From positions 40,600 through 104,599 of the forward strand of contig URXU01000004.1 in NCBI GenBank assembly GCA_900552005.1: a stretch of DNA of 64,000 nucleotides, given 5' to 3'. Below, piece by piece: positions 56,649 to 64,000 of the stretch. A model generated the notes under the pieces. That model had not been told where the DNA came from and ran no database searches. It saw nothing but the letters and a program-made list of their open reading frames with translations. How positions within the stretch are numbered: the first letter of the stretch is position 1; each line of letters begins with the position of its first letter. The DNA comes from an uncultured Phascolarctobacterium sp. Its GTDB lineage: Bacteria > Bacillota > Negativicutes > Acidaminococcales > Acidaminococcaceae. Position numbers and translations under genes: made by a program.

Positions 56649-57425
56649 TTATTTCTTCACTTCACCAAACCAGGTTTTGTAAATCTTGTCGTATTCACCG
56701 TTCTTTTTCAGCTCGGCCAGAGCTTTGTTGATGTCAGCAGCCAGTTTGTCATTACCTTTTTTAACGGCAATGCCATATTGTTCAGCTTCCATAACTTCGC
56801 CCACGGTTTTAGCGGTTTTGTTGCCGCCCTGAGCCAGATAGTAACCAACAACAGGACTGTCGTTGATAACGGCGTCAACACCATGATTGGTCAGTTCCAT
56901 AGCAGCTTCGGTATTGGTATTGAAAGCGGTTACTTTAGCACCGGCAACACTTCTTGCCTTGCCTTCACCGGTAGTACCAATCTGGCAGGCGATGCGTTTG
57001 CCTTCCAAATCTTTCAGGCTCTTAATATCATTGTTGTCTTTGTTAACCATGATAATCAAACCGGAAGTATAGTAAGGATCAGAGAAAGTAACAGCCTGTT
57101 TGCGTTCATCCGTAATGCTCATGCCGGCGGCAACCACATCAATATTGCCGGCGTTCAAGGCCGGAATCAGCGCGTCAAAACCCATGTTTTGAATTTCAAC
57201 CTTGTAGCCCATCTGTTTGCCGATTGCCCGAATCAGGTCCATATCAAAACCGTCATAATCCTTGCTGCCTTCCTTTTGGAATTCAAACGGCGCAAAAGTC
57301 GGTTCAGTACCTACACGCAGAACTTTCTCTGCAGAAGCGGCATCCTTCTTTTCTCCGCCGCAGCCAACTGCCAGCATGGCAACCGCCGCAATCAGGGCCA
57401 TAACCATGATTAAGATTTTTTTCAC
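56649..57425 (-). CDS. Amino acid ABC transporter substrate-binding lipoprotein (copy 1)
   Basis: A 258-residue SBP_bac_3 protein with signal peptide and lipobox AVGCGG. Domain motifs match copy 2 (RVGTEPTFAPFEFQKEG, GFDMDLIRAIGKQMGYK). Differences cluster around residues in TGEGKARSVAGAKVTAFNTNTEAAMELTNHGV, which may change ligand choice. It is the first gene of the operon; the hairpin and gap before copy 2 suggest higher expression of this copy. Confidence 0.93.
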   Translation of the reverse strand: MKKILIMVMALIAAVAMLAVGCGGEKKDAASAEKVLRVGTEPTFAPFEFQKEGSKDYDGFDMDLIRAIGKQMGYKVEIQNMGFDALIPALNAGNIDVVAAGMSITDERKQAVTFSDPYYTSGLIIMVNKDNNDIKSLKDLEGKRIACQIGTTGEGKARSVAGAKVTAFNTNTEAAMELTNHGVDAVINDSPVVGYYLAQGGNKTAKTVGEVMEAEQYGIAVKKGNDKLAADINKALAELKKNGEYDKIYKTWFGEVKK

Positions 57426-57543
57426 TTCATACAGCTCCTTTCATTTTTTAAACATTAATCCTGCATAAAATTTACATTTATTATATAACTATTTATTTGA
57501 AACAGCAATAAAAAATTCTGTTTTTTCACATATTTACGCAGAG

Positions 57544-57758
57544 AAAAATTATGCAGTCCAGCTGACCTGGTCTTCGCCCCCACACTCGCCTGCTGGGAGG
57601 TTCGCTCCTAAGCCTTCGCGCTCCCCACTACTGCTCCTCTCGCTTTGCGGCAGGACTTACTTCTAAGCTGCACCGTGCTCACAGCCGCTTTGGACTGCTT
57701 ACGTGGATCGTTTTGCCTGCAACTGGCATCGACTTGCAACCACAGACCTGAACTGCAT
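57544..57758 (-). ncRNA. Strong candidate structured non-coding RNA, class unassigned
   Basis: A GC-rich block of about 215 bases in an AT-rich gap with no usable reading frame. On the minus strand a near-consensus promoter lies seven bases upstream. The 5' end (ATGCAGTTCAG) pairs with the 3' end (CTGGACTGCAT), followed by ATTTTTC, so the RNA closes on itself and ends in a T-run. Internal hairpins include TGCC/GGCA, GGAG/CTCC and CGC-AAA-GCG. Size and closed-rod form would suit 6S RNA or a large raiA-type RNA, but I cannot match conserved positions to either. tmRNA, SRP RNA and RNase P motifs are absent. Confidence 0.7.
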
Positions 57759-57763
57759 TCCTA

Positions 57764-57792
57764 ATTATATGCCTTTAGAAATTTTTGCGCAA
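57764..57792 (-). promoter_or_regulatory. Promoter of the candidate ncRNA
   Basis: Minus strand -35 TTGCGC (57787-57792) and perfect -10 TATAAT (57764-57769) with a 17-base spacer. Confidence 0.8.
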
Positions 57793-57859
57793 GCAGCTAT
57801 TTAATATTTGACAAAAAAGTGATATACTAATTGCACCACTTATGAACGGACGGATTTTT

Positions 57860-58486
57860 ATGATTGCCATACCTCAGTGTCTTGATTTCGCTAACGACGA
57901 ATCGACTAGAGAAATCTGTGACTTCTATTTAAAAATTTTAGAACGCAAAAACAAAGACCTATACATGCACAGCCAACAGGTTGCCAATTATTCGGCCAGT
58001 ACCGCGGCCAAGCTCGGACTTCCGCTTTCGGAAGTTGCCACCATCAAGACTGCGGCACTGTTACATGATATAGGTCATCTTTCTGTGCCCAATCTGATCC
58101 TTTACAAAGCGCCTTTTCTTACAACTCGCGAACAGACTATTTACAAGCGTCACTGTATTGCCGGCGCCAGTATGCTGGAAAATATTCCTGAATTCAGCAG
58201 TATAGCGGAAATCATCCGGGCACATCACGAGCAGTGGAACGGCAAAGGCTACCCTAAACGTCTCAAAGGTCAGAACATTCCTCTGGGCGCGCGTATTATT
58301 GCCGTCGCCAATTATTATGACAGATTTTTGAATCCGTGCACTCAGCACTGGCAAAAAACCCATGATGACGCTATTGTCGAACTAAAAAACAAAGCTGGTC
58401 TGGAATTTGATCCGGCAGTGGTCAAAGCTTTTGTCGAATCCATTATTCCGCAGCCTCTGCCTGCTTCTAAAACAGAAAAACTCTGA
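57860..58486 (+). CDS. HD-GYP domain protein
   Basis: About 208 residues, consisting of little more than one HD-GYP domain. The metal motif is LLHDIGHLSVP, and the GYP motif lies in HHEQWNGKGYPKRLKG. HD-GYP enzymes typically hydrolyse cyclic di-GMP. There is no receiver or sensor domain, so any control must come from a partner. The frame opens six codons upstream, but GGA spacing favours the ATG at 57860. A terminator overlaps the stop. Confidence 0.88.
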   Translation: MIAIPQCLDFANDESTREICDFYLKILERKNKDLYMHSQQVANYSASTAAKLGLPLSEVATIKTAALLHDIGHLSVPNLILYKAPFLTTREQTIYKRHCIAGASMLENIPEFSSIAEIIRAHHEQWNGKGYPKRLKGQNIPLGARIIAVANYYDRFLNPCTQHWQKTHDDAIVELKNKAGLEFDPAVVKAFVESIIPQPLPASKTEKL

Positions 58487-58522
58487 AAATCTGTTTCAAT
58501 AATGAAGATTTTCAGAGTTTTT
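58477..58522 (+). terminator. Terminator of the HD-GYP gene
   Basis: AAAACTCTGAAAATCT pairs with AGATTTTCAGAGTTTT, followed by a T-run; the stop codon lies in the left arm. Confidence 0.9.
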
Positions 58523-58557
58523 TATTTTTCTTTATTTTCCATAATAAAAAATAAAAA

Positions 58558-58581
58558 AGCACTTCAATCGCTTGAAGTGCT
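58558..58581 (-). terminator. Terminator of the tRNA operon
   Basis: Ten-base-pair stem AGCACTTCAA/TTGAAGTGCT with a GCGA tetraloop and TTTTTTA on the minus strand, directly after tRNA-Val. Confidence 0.95.
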
Positions 58582-58589
58582 AAATTTCG

Positions 58590-58665
58590 TGGTGGGCGCT
58601 AACGGGATCGAACCGCTGACATTCTGCTTGTAAGGCAGACGCTCTCCCAGCTGAGCTAAGCGCCC
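58590..58665 (-). tRNA. tRNA-Val (anticodon TAC)
   Basis: Acceptor GGGCGCT/AGCGCCC, D arm AGCTCAGCTGGGAGAGC, anticodon arm CTGCC-TTACAAG-CAG with TAC, T arm GCGGTTCGATCCCGT. The 3' CCA is encoded. Last gene of a three-tRNA operon. Confidence 0.97.
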
Positions 58666-58668
58666 GAA

Positions 58669-58743
58669 TGGTGACCGGTGGGGGAATCGAACCCCCGATA
58701 CCGCCGTGAAAGGGCGGTGTCTTAACCGCTTGACCAACCGGCC
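58669..58743 (-). tRNA. tRNA-Glu (anticodon TTC)
   Basis: Acceptor GGCCGGT/ACCGGTC (one G-T pair), anticodon arm CCGCC-CTTTCAC-GGCGG with TTC, T arm GGGGGTTCGATTCCCCC, encoded CCA. It lies three bases from tRNA-Val and three from tRNA-Asn. Confidence 0.97.
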
Positions 58744-58746
58744 AGG

Positions 58747-58822
58747 TGGCTCCCCGAGTAGGACTCGAACCTACGACGCCCTGATTAACAGTCAGGTGTT
58801 CTACCGGCTGAACTATCGGGGA
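58747..58822 (-). tRNA. tRNA-Asn (anticodon GTT)
   Basis: Acceptor TCCCCGA/TCGGGGA, anticodon arm CTGA-CTGTTAA-TCAG with GTT, T arm GTAGGTTCGAGTCCTAC, discriminator G and encoded CCA. First gene of the tRNA operon. Confidence 0.97.
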
Positions 58823-58863
58823 ATTTATTGTGGTGTTTTGTATTGCTCAACATCACGAATGTT

Positions 58864-58892
58864 ATTATATATATAAATCAGCTTCTTGTCAA
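58864..58892 (-). promoter_or_regulatory. tRNA operon promoter
   Basis: Exact consensus on the minus strand: TTGACA (58887-58892), 17 bases, TATAAT (58864-58869). Confidence 0.92.
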
Positions 58893-58918
58893 CACTTTTT
58901 TTAAACTTTTTTATTTTT

Positions 58919-59380
58919 TTATTTTGCCAGAACTTTAACTACGATTTTTTGCACCTCTTCTTGCCGGCTGCTGCTGCATCCAGGACGATGCAGCTCCCAG
59001 GGAAAGAATACGGCAAAATCTCCTGCCTGCAGATGTACGCAGTTTTTTTCACCTGCATCAGCATAAAATAATAAATCATCAGCCGTTCTGTCTTCTGTAA
59101 TTACCTGGCTGTCATTTTTAGATACATACCAGATTGCTTCGCTTCCCCGCCCTAAAAATTGTACATCAATATACTTATTATGACTTTCCGGGCGCTTACA
59201 TTCTTTTGCTTCCGTAGCATAAGTATTGACACGGGCAAAAATTCTGCGTCCCTCAATTTCATATTCCCCGTTGGGCAATTCGGAAAAATCCGTGGCAGCC
59301 AAATACTGCAAGGCCTTTTGCAAACTTTCATCAACATAAGGAAGAACTTTAGCAATATCCTGTATATTTCCGCTAATCAT
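58919..59380 (-). CDS. YhcH/YjgK/YiaL family protein
   Basis: A 153-residue cupin-like protein of the DUF386 family. Motifs include FARVNTYATEAKECKRPESHNKYIDVQFLGRGSE and FAVFFPWELHRPG, with candidate metal-binding His and Glu residues. Relatives are linked to sialic acid (NanQ anomerase) or sugar catabolism. The substrate here is unknown; no sugar genes lie adjacent. Confidence 0.88.
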   Translation of the reverse strand: MISGNIQDIAKVLPYVDESLQKALQYLAATDFSELPNGEYEIEGRRIFARVNTYATEAKECKRPESHNKYIDVQFLGRGSEAIWYVSKNDSQVITEDRTADDLLFYADAGEKNCVHLQAGDFAVFFPWELHRPGCSSSRQEEVQKIVVKVLAK

Positions 59381-59509
59381 ATAATCACCTTTTCCGTTAA
59401 AGTTATTTTTTTAGTATATTCTACATCAGTAAAAAATCCCCTGCAATCTTTACAAAAGAGTAACTGCATAATAAAATTACTATAATATATTTTGAAAATG
59501 AGGTAGAAA

Positions 59510-61066
59510 ATGAGTTATCTGAATGTCACTAATGTTTCTCACTCCTTTGGCGGACGCCAGATTCTGGAAAATGTTTCTTTTAAATTACTGCGCGGCGAAC
59601 ACGTCGGACTTGTAGGCGCTAACGGCGAAGGTAAATCCACTTTTTTAAATATCGTCACCGGCCATCTGCAGCCTGATGAAGGAAAAGTTGAATGGCCCGG
59701 CCGCGTAACCGTAGGTTATCTTGATCAGCAAAGTACGCTGGAAAAAGGTATGACTATCCGTGAAGTACTCCGCACGGCTTTTAAGGACATGTATGCCATG
59801 GAGCAGCAAATGCTGGAAATATATGACAAGATGGGCGATGCTTCACCGGAAGAAATTGATAAAATGATGAATACCGTTGGCGAAATTCAGTCGGAGCTGG
59901 AACACAGCGGTTTTTATTCTCTTGACAGTAAAATTGAAGAAGTCGCCAATGGTCTCGGACTGGGCAGTATCGGACTGGATAAAGACGTTGCTGAACTTTC
60001 CGGCGGTCAGCGCAGCAAAGTATTGCTGACCAAACTGCTGCTGCAAAATTCTTCCATCTTGCTGCTGGACGAACCAACCAACTATCTGGATGTTGAACAT
60101 ATTGAATGGCTGACAAAGTTTCTGCAAAACTATGAACACGCCTTTATCTTAATTTCTCATGATATTCCATTTCTTAATAAAGTTGTCAACGTCATCTATC
60201 ATCTGGAAAACTGTGAGCTCACGCGTTATACCGGAAACTACGATAAATTCCAGGAAATGTATGCTATTTACAAAGCCCAAAAAGAAAGCGCCTATGAGCG
60301 TCAGCAGCAGGAAGTAGCCAAACTGGAAGATTTCATTGCCCGCAACAAGGCCAGAGTGGCAACCACCAATATGGCCAAAAGCCGTCAGCGCAAGCTGGAT
60401 AAAATGGAGATGATTGAAAAACCGCGGGAAAAATTAAAGCCCACTTTCAAATTCCGTGAAGCACGTACTCCCAGCCGCTTTATTGTTGAGGCCAAAGATC
60501 TGGTGCTGGGCTATGATACTCCTCTGACTCGTCCCGTAACATTTAATTTGGAACGCGGCCAGAAAATTGCAATTCGCGGTGTCAACGGTCTGGGCAAAAC
60601 TACGCTGCTCAAAACCATTCTCGGCATTATTCCGCCTTACAGCGGTCAGGTAGAACTGGGAGAATTTTTAGAGCCCGGCTATTTCGAGCAGGAAGAACGC
60701 GAAAAAAATGAAAACACGGCTCTGGAAGATGTCTGGAACGAATATCCCGGCCTTACCAATTATGAAGTACGCGCTGCTCTGGCCGCCTGCGGTCTGACTA
60801 ATGAGCATATTACCAGCAAGGTATTTGTTCTGAGCGGCGGCGAGGCAGCCAAAGTTCGTTTATGCAAATTAATGCTGAAAGATATTAACTGGCTGGTATT
60901 GGACGAACCAACAAATCATCTTGATGTGGACGCCAAAGAAGAATTAAAAAAGGCTGTTAAAGAATTTAAGGGCAGCGTTTTGCTTGTTTCCCACGAGCCG
61001 GAATTTTACGAAGACTGGGTGGACAAAGTTTGGAATATTGAAGACTGGACAACAAAAATTATCTGA
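59510..61066 (+). CDS. ABC-F family ATPase (ribosome-associated)
   Basis: A 518-residue soluble protein with two ABC domains and no membrane part. Walker A: GANGEGKST and GVNGLGKTT; signatures LSGGQRSKVLL and LSGGEAAKVRL; Walker B LLLDEPTNYLD and LVLDEPTNHLD. The basic linker (about 245-325) has MAKSRQRKLDKMEMIEKP as in translation factors of the EttA/YbiT/YdiF type. Probably a translation factor; resistance function is possible but not shown. GAGGTAGAAA precedes the ATG. Confidence 0.92.
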   Translation: MSYLNVTNVSHSFGGRQILENVSFKLLRGEHVGLVGANGEGKSTFLNIVTGHLQPDEGKVEWPGRVTVGYLDQQSTLEKGMTIREVLRTAFKDMYAMEQQMLEIYDKMGDASPEEIDKMMNTVGEIQSELEHSGFYSLDSKIEEVANGLGLGSIGLDKDVAELSGGQRSKVLLTKLLLQNSSILLLDEPTNYLDVEHIEWLTKFLQNYEHAFILISHDIPFLNKVVNVIYHLENCELTRYTGNYDKFQEMYAIYKAQKESAYERQQQEVAKLEDFIARNKARVATTNMAKSRQRKLDKMEMIEKPREKLKPTFKFREARTPSRFIVEAKDLVLGYDTPLTRPVTFNLERGQKIAIRGVNGLGKTTLLKTILGIIPPYSGQVELGEFLEPGYFEQEEREKNENTALEDVWNEYPGLTNYEVRAALAACGLTNEHITSKVFVLSGGEAAKVRLCKLMLKDINWLVLDEPTNHLDVDAKEELKKAVKEFKGSVLLVSHEPEFYEDWVDKVWNIEDWTTKII

Positions 61067-61072
61067 TAACGC

Positions 61073-61106
61073 AAAAACCGGAAAAGAAAATTCTTTTCCG
61101 GTTTTT
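61073..61106. terminator. Bidirectional terminator
   Basis: AAAAACCGGAAAAGA pairs with TCTTTTCCGGTTTTT, between the convergent ABC-F and superoxide reductase genes. Confidence 0.9.
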
Positions 61107-61122
61107 CTTATTTGCAGAACTA

Positions 61123-61503
61123 TTAAATTTTAGCCAGCCACAGACCGTGCAGATTGCAGTAAGCATAAGCCGCAACAGGCGTATCATCAACCAGAGCAAA
61201 TTTTGCCTCCGGAGCTTCACCGGCATGCAGTACTTTGCGCTGACCGCCTTTGGCGGTTTCCAGATAAATCCAGGTAATCAGATGTTCTTCCGTCATGGGG
61301 TGAGCTGCGCTGCCCACTTTAACAGTCACCATATTGCCGTCAACGGTAACTACCGGCACATGTTTTTCCTGAGCGGCATCAGTAGTGTTGGGTACTAATT
61401 CCGTCATTTTTTCGCCGCAGCACATCATAGGAACCTTGGCATCAAAAACCATACCTACAATATTACCACAGTGTTTGCAGATGAAAAATTTTCTTTCAGC
61501 CAT
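61123..61503 (-). CDS. Desulfoferrodoxin (superoxide reductase, two-iron type)
   Basis: Reduces superoxide to hydrogen peroxide without making oxygen, typical of anaerobes. About 126 residues. The N-terminal desulforedoxin centre has CKHCG and CCGEKM; the catalytic centre shows EKHVPVV, AAHPMTEEHLI and YCNLHGLW, giving the four His and one Cys ligands. AGGAG eight bases before the ATG at 61503 fixes the start. Confidence 0.95.
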   Translation of the reverse strand: MAERKFFICKHCGNIVGMVFDAKVPMMCCGEKMTELVPNTTDAAQEKHVPVVTVDGNMVTVKVGSAAHPMTEEHLITWIYLETAKGGQRKVLHAGEAPEAKFALVDDTPVAAYAYCNLHGLWLAKI

Positions 61504-61592
61504 TTTCTTCACTCCTGTTCATTAATAGTTTGTACATCTACCTGAGTCCATTATACCTTACTTTATCCCAAAGGCCAATATTTCTCCGCAGA

Positions 61593-62231
61593 TTACCGCT
61601 TTCTTTTACTGTATAATTTAAACAAATCAGTTTTTTCTTCGGACATAAACTGATAACCAGGAGCCAGTTCAGCCGCGCGCTCCCTGGCATGCTCCAAATC
61701 ATGGAAAACATCCCATTTGCATTCTACCAGGCGCTTGCCGTACTGCCGCAGCAAAAAGGCCGGATGATAGGTAGCAATGCAGTCAAAGCCCTGCCTGGTG
61801 CGAAACCACTGCCCGCGGTCGCGGGTAATGCGCATATCAGGACTGCCAAGATAGTGCAAGGCCACACCGCCCAACGCCACAACAACCTTCGGCTGTAAAA
61901 TTTCCAGTTCCCGGTCCAGCCACAGTTTGGCACAAAAATCTGCTTCAGCAATATCCGGCGTTCTGTTGCCTTTAGGCCGGCATTTGATAACATTTGTAGT
62001 CAGAACCCTATCACGGGTCATCTTAGCTGCCCATAAAGCTTTATCCAAAAGCTGTCCCGACGGACCAATAAGCGGGCAGCCATATTCATCTTCCACACCG
62101 CCCGGTCCCTCGCCCACAAATACAATAGGACTTTCAGGATTACCAAACCAGCCTACAGGCCCTATGGCATCAGCACGCAGCGGACAGCTGCTGCACTGCT
62201 GCAGCTGCTGCGCCAATTCACTCAGTTCCAT
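61593..62231 (-). CDS. Uracil-DNA glycosylase, family 4
   Basis: Iron-sulfur uracil-DNA glycosylase of about 212 residues. Cluster cysteines begin in CSSCPLR; the catalytic motif is GEGPGGVEDEYGCPLIGPSG, and the second motif is ATYHPAFLLR. GGGGG seven bases before the ATG at 62231 selects this start. It overlaps the lipase gene end by 14 bases and is probably cotranscribed. Confidence 0.92.
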   Translation of the reverse strand: MELSELAQQLQQCSSCPLRADAIGPVGWFGNPESPIVFVGEGPGGVEDEYGCPLIGPSGQLLDKALWAAKMTRDRVLTTNVIKCRPKGNRTPDIAEADFCAKLWLDRELEILQPKVVVALGGVALHYLGSPDMRITRDRGQWFRTRQGFDCIATYHPAFLLRQYGKRLVECKWDVFHDLEHARERAAELAPGYQFMSEEKTDLFKLYSKRKR

Positions 62232-63621
62232 TATCTTTCCCCCCAAAAGCACTTAATGTCATTTTATATTCTGTAACGATAAACGGCAGCTGTTGCTGCA
62301 ATTCGGCTCGTGCCAGCATAATACTCTCCCCGGCAGCCTGAATATTGCCGGAAGCCGGATCCACCTTTTTGGCAAAGCTGCTCATGTTCAGCAGCCTGCC
62401 GTCACCAGTAAACAGCGACTGATTTAATGTTATATACCAGTAATCCTTATTGGGCGGCATATTGCCGTCTACACCGCAAATAATAATATATTCGGCTCCG
62501 GCAGCACGGCTGATACGCAAAATATCATTATAGCTGTATTTGCTGTCATCGCTTAAAGACTGCTCCAATACTGCATAAGACGGCAGCATCATTTTATAGG
62601 AATCAATCAGCAGGCGCTTCATATCCGGCACATATTTTTTCTTGCTGATGCCGGGAGCGCTGGTAATCCACAATGCTACCAACGGCACGCCTTCAGTGAT
62701 CTTGGTATCCGGCAGGGGCTGCACCAGTCCGGCAGCAGCAGCCTTATCAAAAGTTTTAAAATACTCACTGACACTATGGTCGAAATACATGGCAATATCA
62801 TGCTGAAAATTGCTCATCTTCATGGAAAGATGATATTTGTAATTATAGCCAAACTGTTTATAACCGCCAAACACCGTCTGCAAACTGCCGGGCACCGGAT
62901 CAGCCGTATTAGTTATACGGATCAAGTCAATTCTGTCACCATACTTTTCGGCAAAAGCGGCATTGCCCACAGCCGGTGCTCCGAAAGTAATGACAACAAA
63001 TTTATCTTTGGGCATGCCAAGACTTACAAGACGTTCTCCTAAAAGAGTGGCCGCGGCTCCGCCAAGACTATGTCCCGTTAAAATCAAATAAGCGTCCGGA
63101 TTTTCATAAACCTCCTTAAAAATACCTTTAAAACGGCCGTTCTCGTCAAGTACCGAAGCCTGCAGCATAGTATCCGTATAGCTGATAAAGCCTTCATGTA
63201 CCGCAGGTGTATCAGAAGGAAGATTTTCCTTGGCCCGAGCGGGAATCACCTGATCTTCATAAGGTACTTGCCTTGTTTTTAAATTAACCCGCCAATCACT
63301 GTTGTCCGCACTGCCGCGGAAAGTAACCATATAGATATTCTTCCCGATATCCGAAAAATAATTATGGGCCAGCGAAAAATTTGTAGATATCTTTCCCTTG
63401 CTTTCCCTGTAAGGCATTATCTCCCAGCCATAGTCGCGCAGATAACTGAATTCCGCAGCATTTTCAGGACGATAAATTCCAGCGCAGGAGGCCGCAGCTA
63501 TTGAAATAAAATAAGAATGGTTGTATTCTTCCTGTAAATTTTTCGGCGCCGCTGCCTGGCAGCTGACAGTAAAACTGACAAAACAGCAGAGCAGGCAGAG
63601 CATCAGCAGTAATTTTCGCAT
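62218..63621 (-). CDS. Exported class 3 lipase-like protein
   Basis: About 467 residues with a signal peptide (MRKLLLMLCLLCCFVSF...). The lipase class 3 domain has the nucleophile elbow LTGHSLGGAAATLLGERL and an Asp in NTADPVPG; the C-terminal part (about 330-465) is different and may bind substrate. GGAGG before the ATG at 63621 sets the start, although the frame is open upstream. Targets of such secreted esterases are not known. Confidence 0.87.
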   Translation of the reverse strand: MRKLLLMLCLLCCFVSFTVSCQAAAPKNLQEEYNHSYFISIAAASCAGIYRPENAAEFSYLRDYGWEIMPYRESKGKISTNFSLAHNYFSDIGKNIYMVTFRGSADNSDWRVNLKTRQVPYEDQVIPARAKENLPSDTPAVHEGFISYTDTMLQASVLDENGRFKGIFKEVYENPDAYLILTGHSLGGAAATLLGERLVSLGMPKDKFVVITFGAPAVGNAAFAEKYGDRIDLIRITNTADPVPGSLQTVFGGYKQFGYNYKYHLSMKMSNFQHDIAMYFDHSVSEYFKTFDKAAAAGLVQPLPDTKITEGVPLVALWITSAPGISKKKYVPDMKRLLIDSYKMMLPSYAVLEQSLSDDSKYSYNDILRISRAAGAEYIIICGVDGNMPPNKDYWYITLNQSLFTGDGRLLNMSSFAKKVDPASGNIQAAGESIMLARAELQQQLPFIVTEYKMTLSAFGGKDNGTE

Positions 63622-63718
63622 AAGAAACCTCCGCTTAAATAATAATCTTATTATAAAATATTTCGCTCTAAAACTCAAAAAACCTCTGCCTATTGCTGAC
63701 CATTAAAAAGACAAAGAA

Positions 63719-63743
63719 AAAACCGGACAAAATGTCCGGTTTT
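63719..63743 (-). terminator. Terminator after the 22-codon ORF
   Basis: Stem AAACCGGAC/GTCCGGTTT with a short loop and T-rich tail on the minus strand. Confidence 0.85.
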
Positions 63744-63744
63744 T

Positions 63745-63813
63745 TCAGCACCATAAATAATCCAGCAGCAGCCAGCTGCTCAGCAAAACAGCCAGCGGCA
63801 TCCAAGTATTCAT
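63745..63813 (-). CDS. Very small hydrophobic ORF (22 residues)
   Basis: A strong Shine-Dalgarno (GGCGGAGGA) precedes an ATG that encodes MNTWMPLAVLLSSWLL and six more residues, ending next to a terminator. It could form a single membrane helix. It lies between the isomerase gene and its terminator and is probably cotranscribed. Reality is supported only by the ribosome binding site and placement. Confidence 0.5.
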   Translation of the reverse strand: MNTWMPLAVLLSSWLLLDYLWC

Positions 63814-63842
63814 TTCGGTGTTCCTCCGCCCGCCTCATACAT

Positions 63843-64000
63843 TCAGTCTAATTTATACTGCTGACGCAGACTCATAACATGTTTTTCTACTTCAGCGGCA
63901 GTTTTAAAGCCGCAGCTGTACTCCAGCACCTGTACAGCCTGCGGAGCAAATTTCTTCACAGCATTAAAATATTTTTTCCATTCCAGTGTTCCTTCGCCAA
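63843..64000 (-). CDS. Sugar phosphate isomerase/epimerase, C-terminal fragment
   Basis: The last 51 codons of a gene that enters from the right edge. GEGTLEWKKYFNAVKKFAPQ and VLEYSCGFKTAAEVEKHV resemble the final strands and helices of TIM-barrel xylose isomerase-like epimerases (AP endonuclease 2 fold). The catalytic part is outside the window. Confidence 0.65.
   Translation of the reverse strand, partial: GEGTLEWKKYFNAVKKFAPQAVQVLEYSCGFKTAAEVEKHVMSLRQQYKLD

Noticed and set aside
57544..57758. tmRNA, SRP RNA, RNase P RNA or cobalamin riboswitch
   Set aside because: No tRNA-like ends, no GGAAG-type SRP loop, no RNase P core motifs, and no B12 box were found; length is also wrong for RNase P and tmRNA.

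Overview
The window looks like the chromosome of an anaerobic, low-to-moderate GC member of the Firmicutes. My best guess is the diderm Negativicutes (Acidaminococcaceae, for example a Phascolarctobacterium relative); this is inferred from gene content, not from any rRNA. Support comes from Firmicutes-type gene order (tsaE-tsaB-rimI-tsaD next to groESL; hpf-secA-prfB followed by ftsE-ftsX-M23 peptidase-ctpA), a CIRCE-controlled groESL operon, an ANTAR two-component pair, and anaerobe oxygen-defence proteins (superoxide reductase, flavin reductase-rubredoxin fusion, CoA-disulfide-reductase-like protein). Most of the window is ordinary core chromosome. Layout: 1-185 is the 5' end of a DpnI-like restriction endonuclease running off the left edge. 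0.4-6.3 kb holds guaA, groEL/groES and an ANTAR response regulator with its histidine kinase. 6.3-6.5 kb is a cluster of DnaA boxes. 6.5-15.1 kb is a long minus-strand series: the t6A enzymes, a GerMN lipoprotein, an AMIN amidase, nnr, acpS, a CYTH-CHAD protein and a TVP38 protein. 15.3-18.6 kb carries a gamma carbonic anhydrase and a PLP-synthesis locus (pdxS-pdxT) with a divergent MocR regulator that is truncated and has lost its PLP lysine. 19.1-20.7 kb is a small accessory patch with decayed gene fragments, a GNAT enzyme and a candidate structured RNA. 20.8-31.7 kb contains transporters, a LysR/hydrolase/MFS unit, a ferredoxin pair and a plus-strand arylamine N-acetyltransferase-CCA enzyme-C39 unit. 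31.8-42.7 kb is mixed metabolism: aspartase with a hairpin leader, an aminotransferase, redox enzymes and NamZ. 42.7-54.2 kb is the cell-envelope, division and secretion block, including prfB with its programmed frameshift. 54.3-58.5 kb has a polar amino acid ABC transporter with duplicated binding proteins, a strong candidate for a structured non-coding RNA, and an HD-GYP protein. 58.6-58.9 kb is a three-tRNA operon (Asn, Glu, Val) with a consensus promoter. 58.9-64 kb has a YhcH protein, an ABC-F ATPase, superoxide reductase, uracil-DNA glycosylase, a class-3 lipase, a 22-codon ORF and a truncated isomerase. I found no clearly new multi-gene defence or metabolic system. The observations most worth follow-up are the two unassigned RNA candidates (57544-57758 and 20208-20346, both minus strand), the DnaA-box cluster beside tsaD, the altered PdxR-like regulator, the hairpin leaders of aspA and the alpha/beta hydrolase, and the DpnI-like gene at the edge.
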